Made by a program: the position numbers and the translations under genes. The notes beneath the pieces were generated by a model. It made no database searches, was not told the origin of the DNA, and saw only the letters and a program-made list of their open reading frames with translations. Positions 14,849 through 15,082 of a DNA stretch of 15,082 nt are shown here, in pieces. The DNA comes from an uncultured Bacilli bacterium. Lineage in GTDB: Bacteria; Bacillota_I; Bacilli_A; RF39; UBA660. The DNA is taken from the NCBI GenBank assembly GCA_947627145.1, contig CANQUW010000020.1:1-15082 (forward strand). Reading direction: 5' to 3'. Every line of letters begins with the position of its first letter. The first letter of the stretch is position 1.

Positions 14849-14855
14849 AGAGTTG

Positions 14856-15035
14856 ATGCGTATGGACAAGAAGATATTTATAGAAAAAGCAAAAAGAAAT
14901 ATTTCAACGACAAACAACTTATGTAAATGCATCAAGTGGTTAACTATTGCCTTTATTGTGGTAATGTTACTCAATCTACTACTTACACTACTAGTGTTAG
15001 TTACTAGATCGAGTAGAGAAAACTTTTCAAGATAA
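14856..15035 (+). CDS. Small single-span membrane protein, truncated by a group II intron
   Basis: I do not recognise the family. About 27 basic, hydrophilic residues with a Cys pair (LCKCIK) precede one strongly hydrophobic span (WLTIAFIVVMLLNLLLTLLVLV, residues 28-49). The ATG at 14856 sits 5 bases after AAGGGAG and is preferred over TTG 14853 or ATG 14862. Native sequence ends at codon 51, where the intron begins at 15008. The last eight or so codons (SSRENFSR) are read from the intron's antisense strand, stopping at 15033-15035. The intron lies antisense to this gene, so splicing cannot repair it. It has its own promoter and a translation-blocking leader. Short hydrophobic proteins under such leaders include type I toxins, but this is only a comparison. 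Confidence 0.5.
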   Translation: MRMDKKIFIEKAKRNISTTNNLCKCIKWLTIAFIVVMLLNLLLTLLVLVTRSSRENFSR

Positions 15036-15082
15036 TTCTTGAATACTTTTCCCTCTCACACCACCGTACGTACCGTTCGGTA
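15008..15082 (-). mobile_element. Group II intron, 3' end (domains V-VI)
   Basis: On the minus strand the last 75 bases read as the end of a bacterial group II intron. The apical hairpin and 3' arm of domain V (TACCGAACGGTA, then CGTACGGTG) are followed by domain VI. The domain VI stem begins GAGAGGGAAAA, closes TTTTCTCT, A, CTC, and then ends GAT. The bulged adenosine (plus position 15014) is 7 bases from the intron end, the canonical branch-point position, and the terminal AT fits the AY rule. The catalytic 5' part and any intron-encoded reverse transcriptase lie beyond the right edge. The 3' exon starts at 15007 and runs left into the antisense strand of the small membrane protein gene. 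Confidence 0.85.

Larger units (their letters stand above)
14521..14855. other. 335-base divergent regulatory region
   Basis: This gap between the MSL-like gene and the small membrane protein gene holds, from left to right: the MSL ribosome binding site and terminator hairpin, the MSL promoter (minus), an AT-rich stretch of about 100 bases with only a weak AACCA/TGGTT inverted repeat near 14680-14699, the plus-strand promoter, and the structured leader. I see no template repeat, tRNA or additional frame in it. Confidence 0.7.

Noticed and set aside
14521..14855. Template repeat of a diversity-generating retroelement in the intergenic region
   Set aside because: I found no partner variable repeat in the window and no adjacent reverse transcriptase; the region is accounted for by promoters and hairpins.
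1..15082. CRISPR array, tRNA, rRNA or insertion-sequence inverted repeats
   Set aside because: I read both strands and saw no regularly spaced repeats, cloverleaf or transposase; the only mobile element signal is the group II intron end.

Overview
The window is very AT-rich, with dense, mostly minus-strand genes, strong Shine-Dalgarno sites and HrcA/CIRCE heat-shock operators. Tryptophan is written TGG and all long frames read through under the standard code. This suggests an uncultured low-GC Bacillota, probably a Bacilli or RF39-like lineage related to Mollicutes that has not reassigned TGA. The taxon is inferred; there is no rRNA to settle it. Layout from left to right: (1) A proteostasis block on the minus strand holds the 5' part of a ClpB disaggregase that lacks its N-domain (1-1568, running off the left edge) and HtpG/Hsp90 (1654-3531). 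Each has its own CIRCE operator, so HrcA should control both. (2) A CarD/CdnL-type transcription regulator (3680-4177, plus strand) is divergent from htpG and ends in a bidirectional terminator. (3) A minus-strand pair follows: a YkpA/YbiT-type ABC-F ATPase (5635-7251) translationally coupled to an unrecognised 464-residue protein (4236-5630). (4) A stand-alone 691-residue protein (7331-9406) has two HEPN-type RNase motifs, RDSILH near the N-terminus and RNCFAH near the C-terminus, on either side of a long charged helical region. I could not match it to a known family. (5) A lon-rdgB operon (12405 to 9456) carries the Lon protease and a divergent HAM1-like NTP pyrophosphatase. (6) A short glucose-6-phosphate isomerase (12524-13720) has its own promoter and terminator. 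(7) Two small genes (14149-14520 and 13776-14138) look like MSL (MutS-like) and Avd, the accessory proteins of diversity-generating retroelements, but no reverse transcriptase or template repeat is visible. They have their own promoter followed at once by an intrinsic terminator, which looks like an attenuated leader. (8) At the right edge a plus-strand gene for a small single-span membrane protein, with a leader hairpin covering its ribosome binding site, is cut by the 3' end of a group II intron lying antisense to it (15008 to the window end). Working together: ClpB, HtpG and Lon are the protein quality-control core; CarD and Pgi are housekeeping; RdgB shares a transcript with Lon. The accessory content worth attention is the dual-HEPN protein, the orphan MSL-Avd cassette with its attenuator, and the intron junction.
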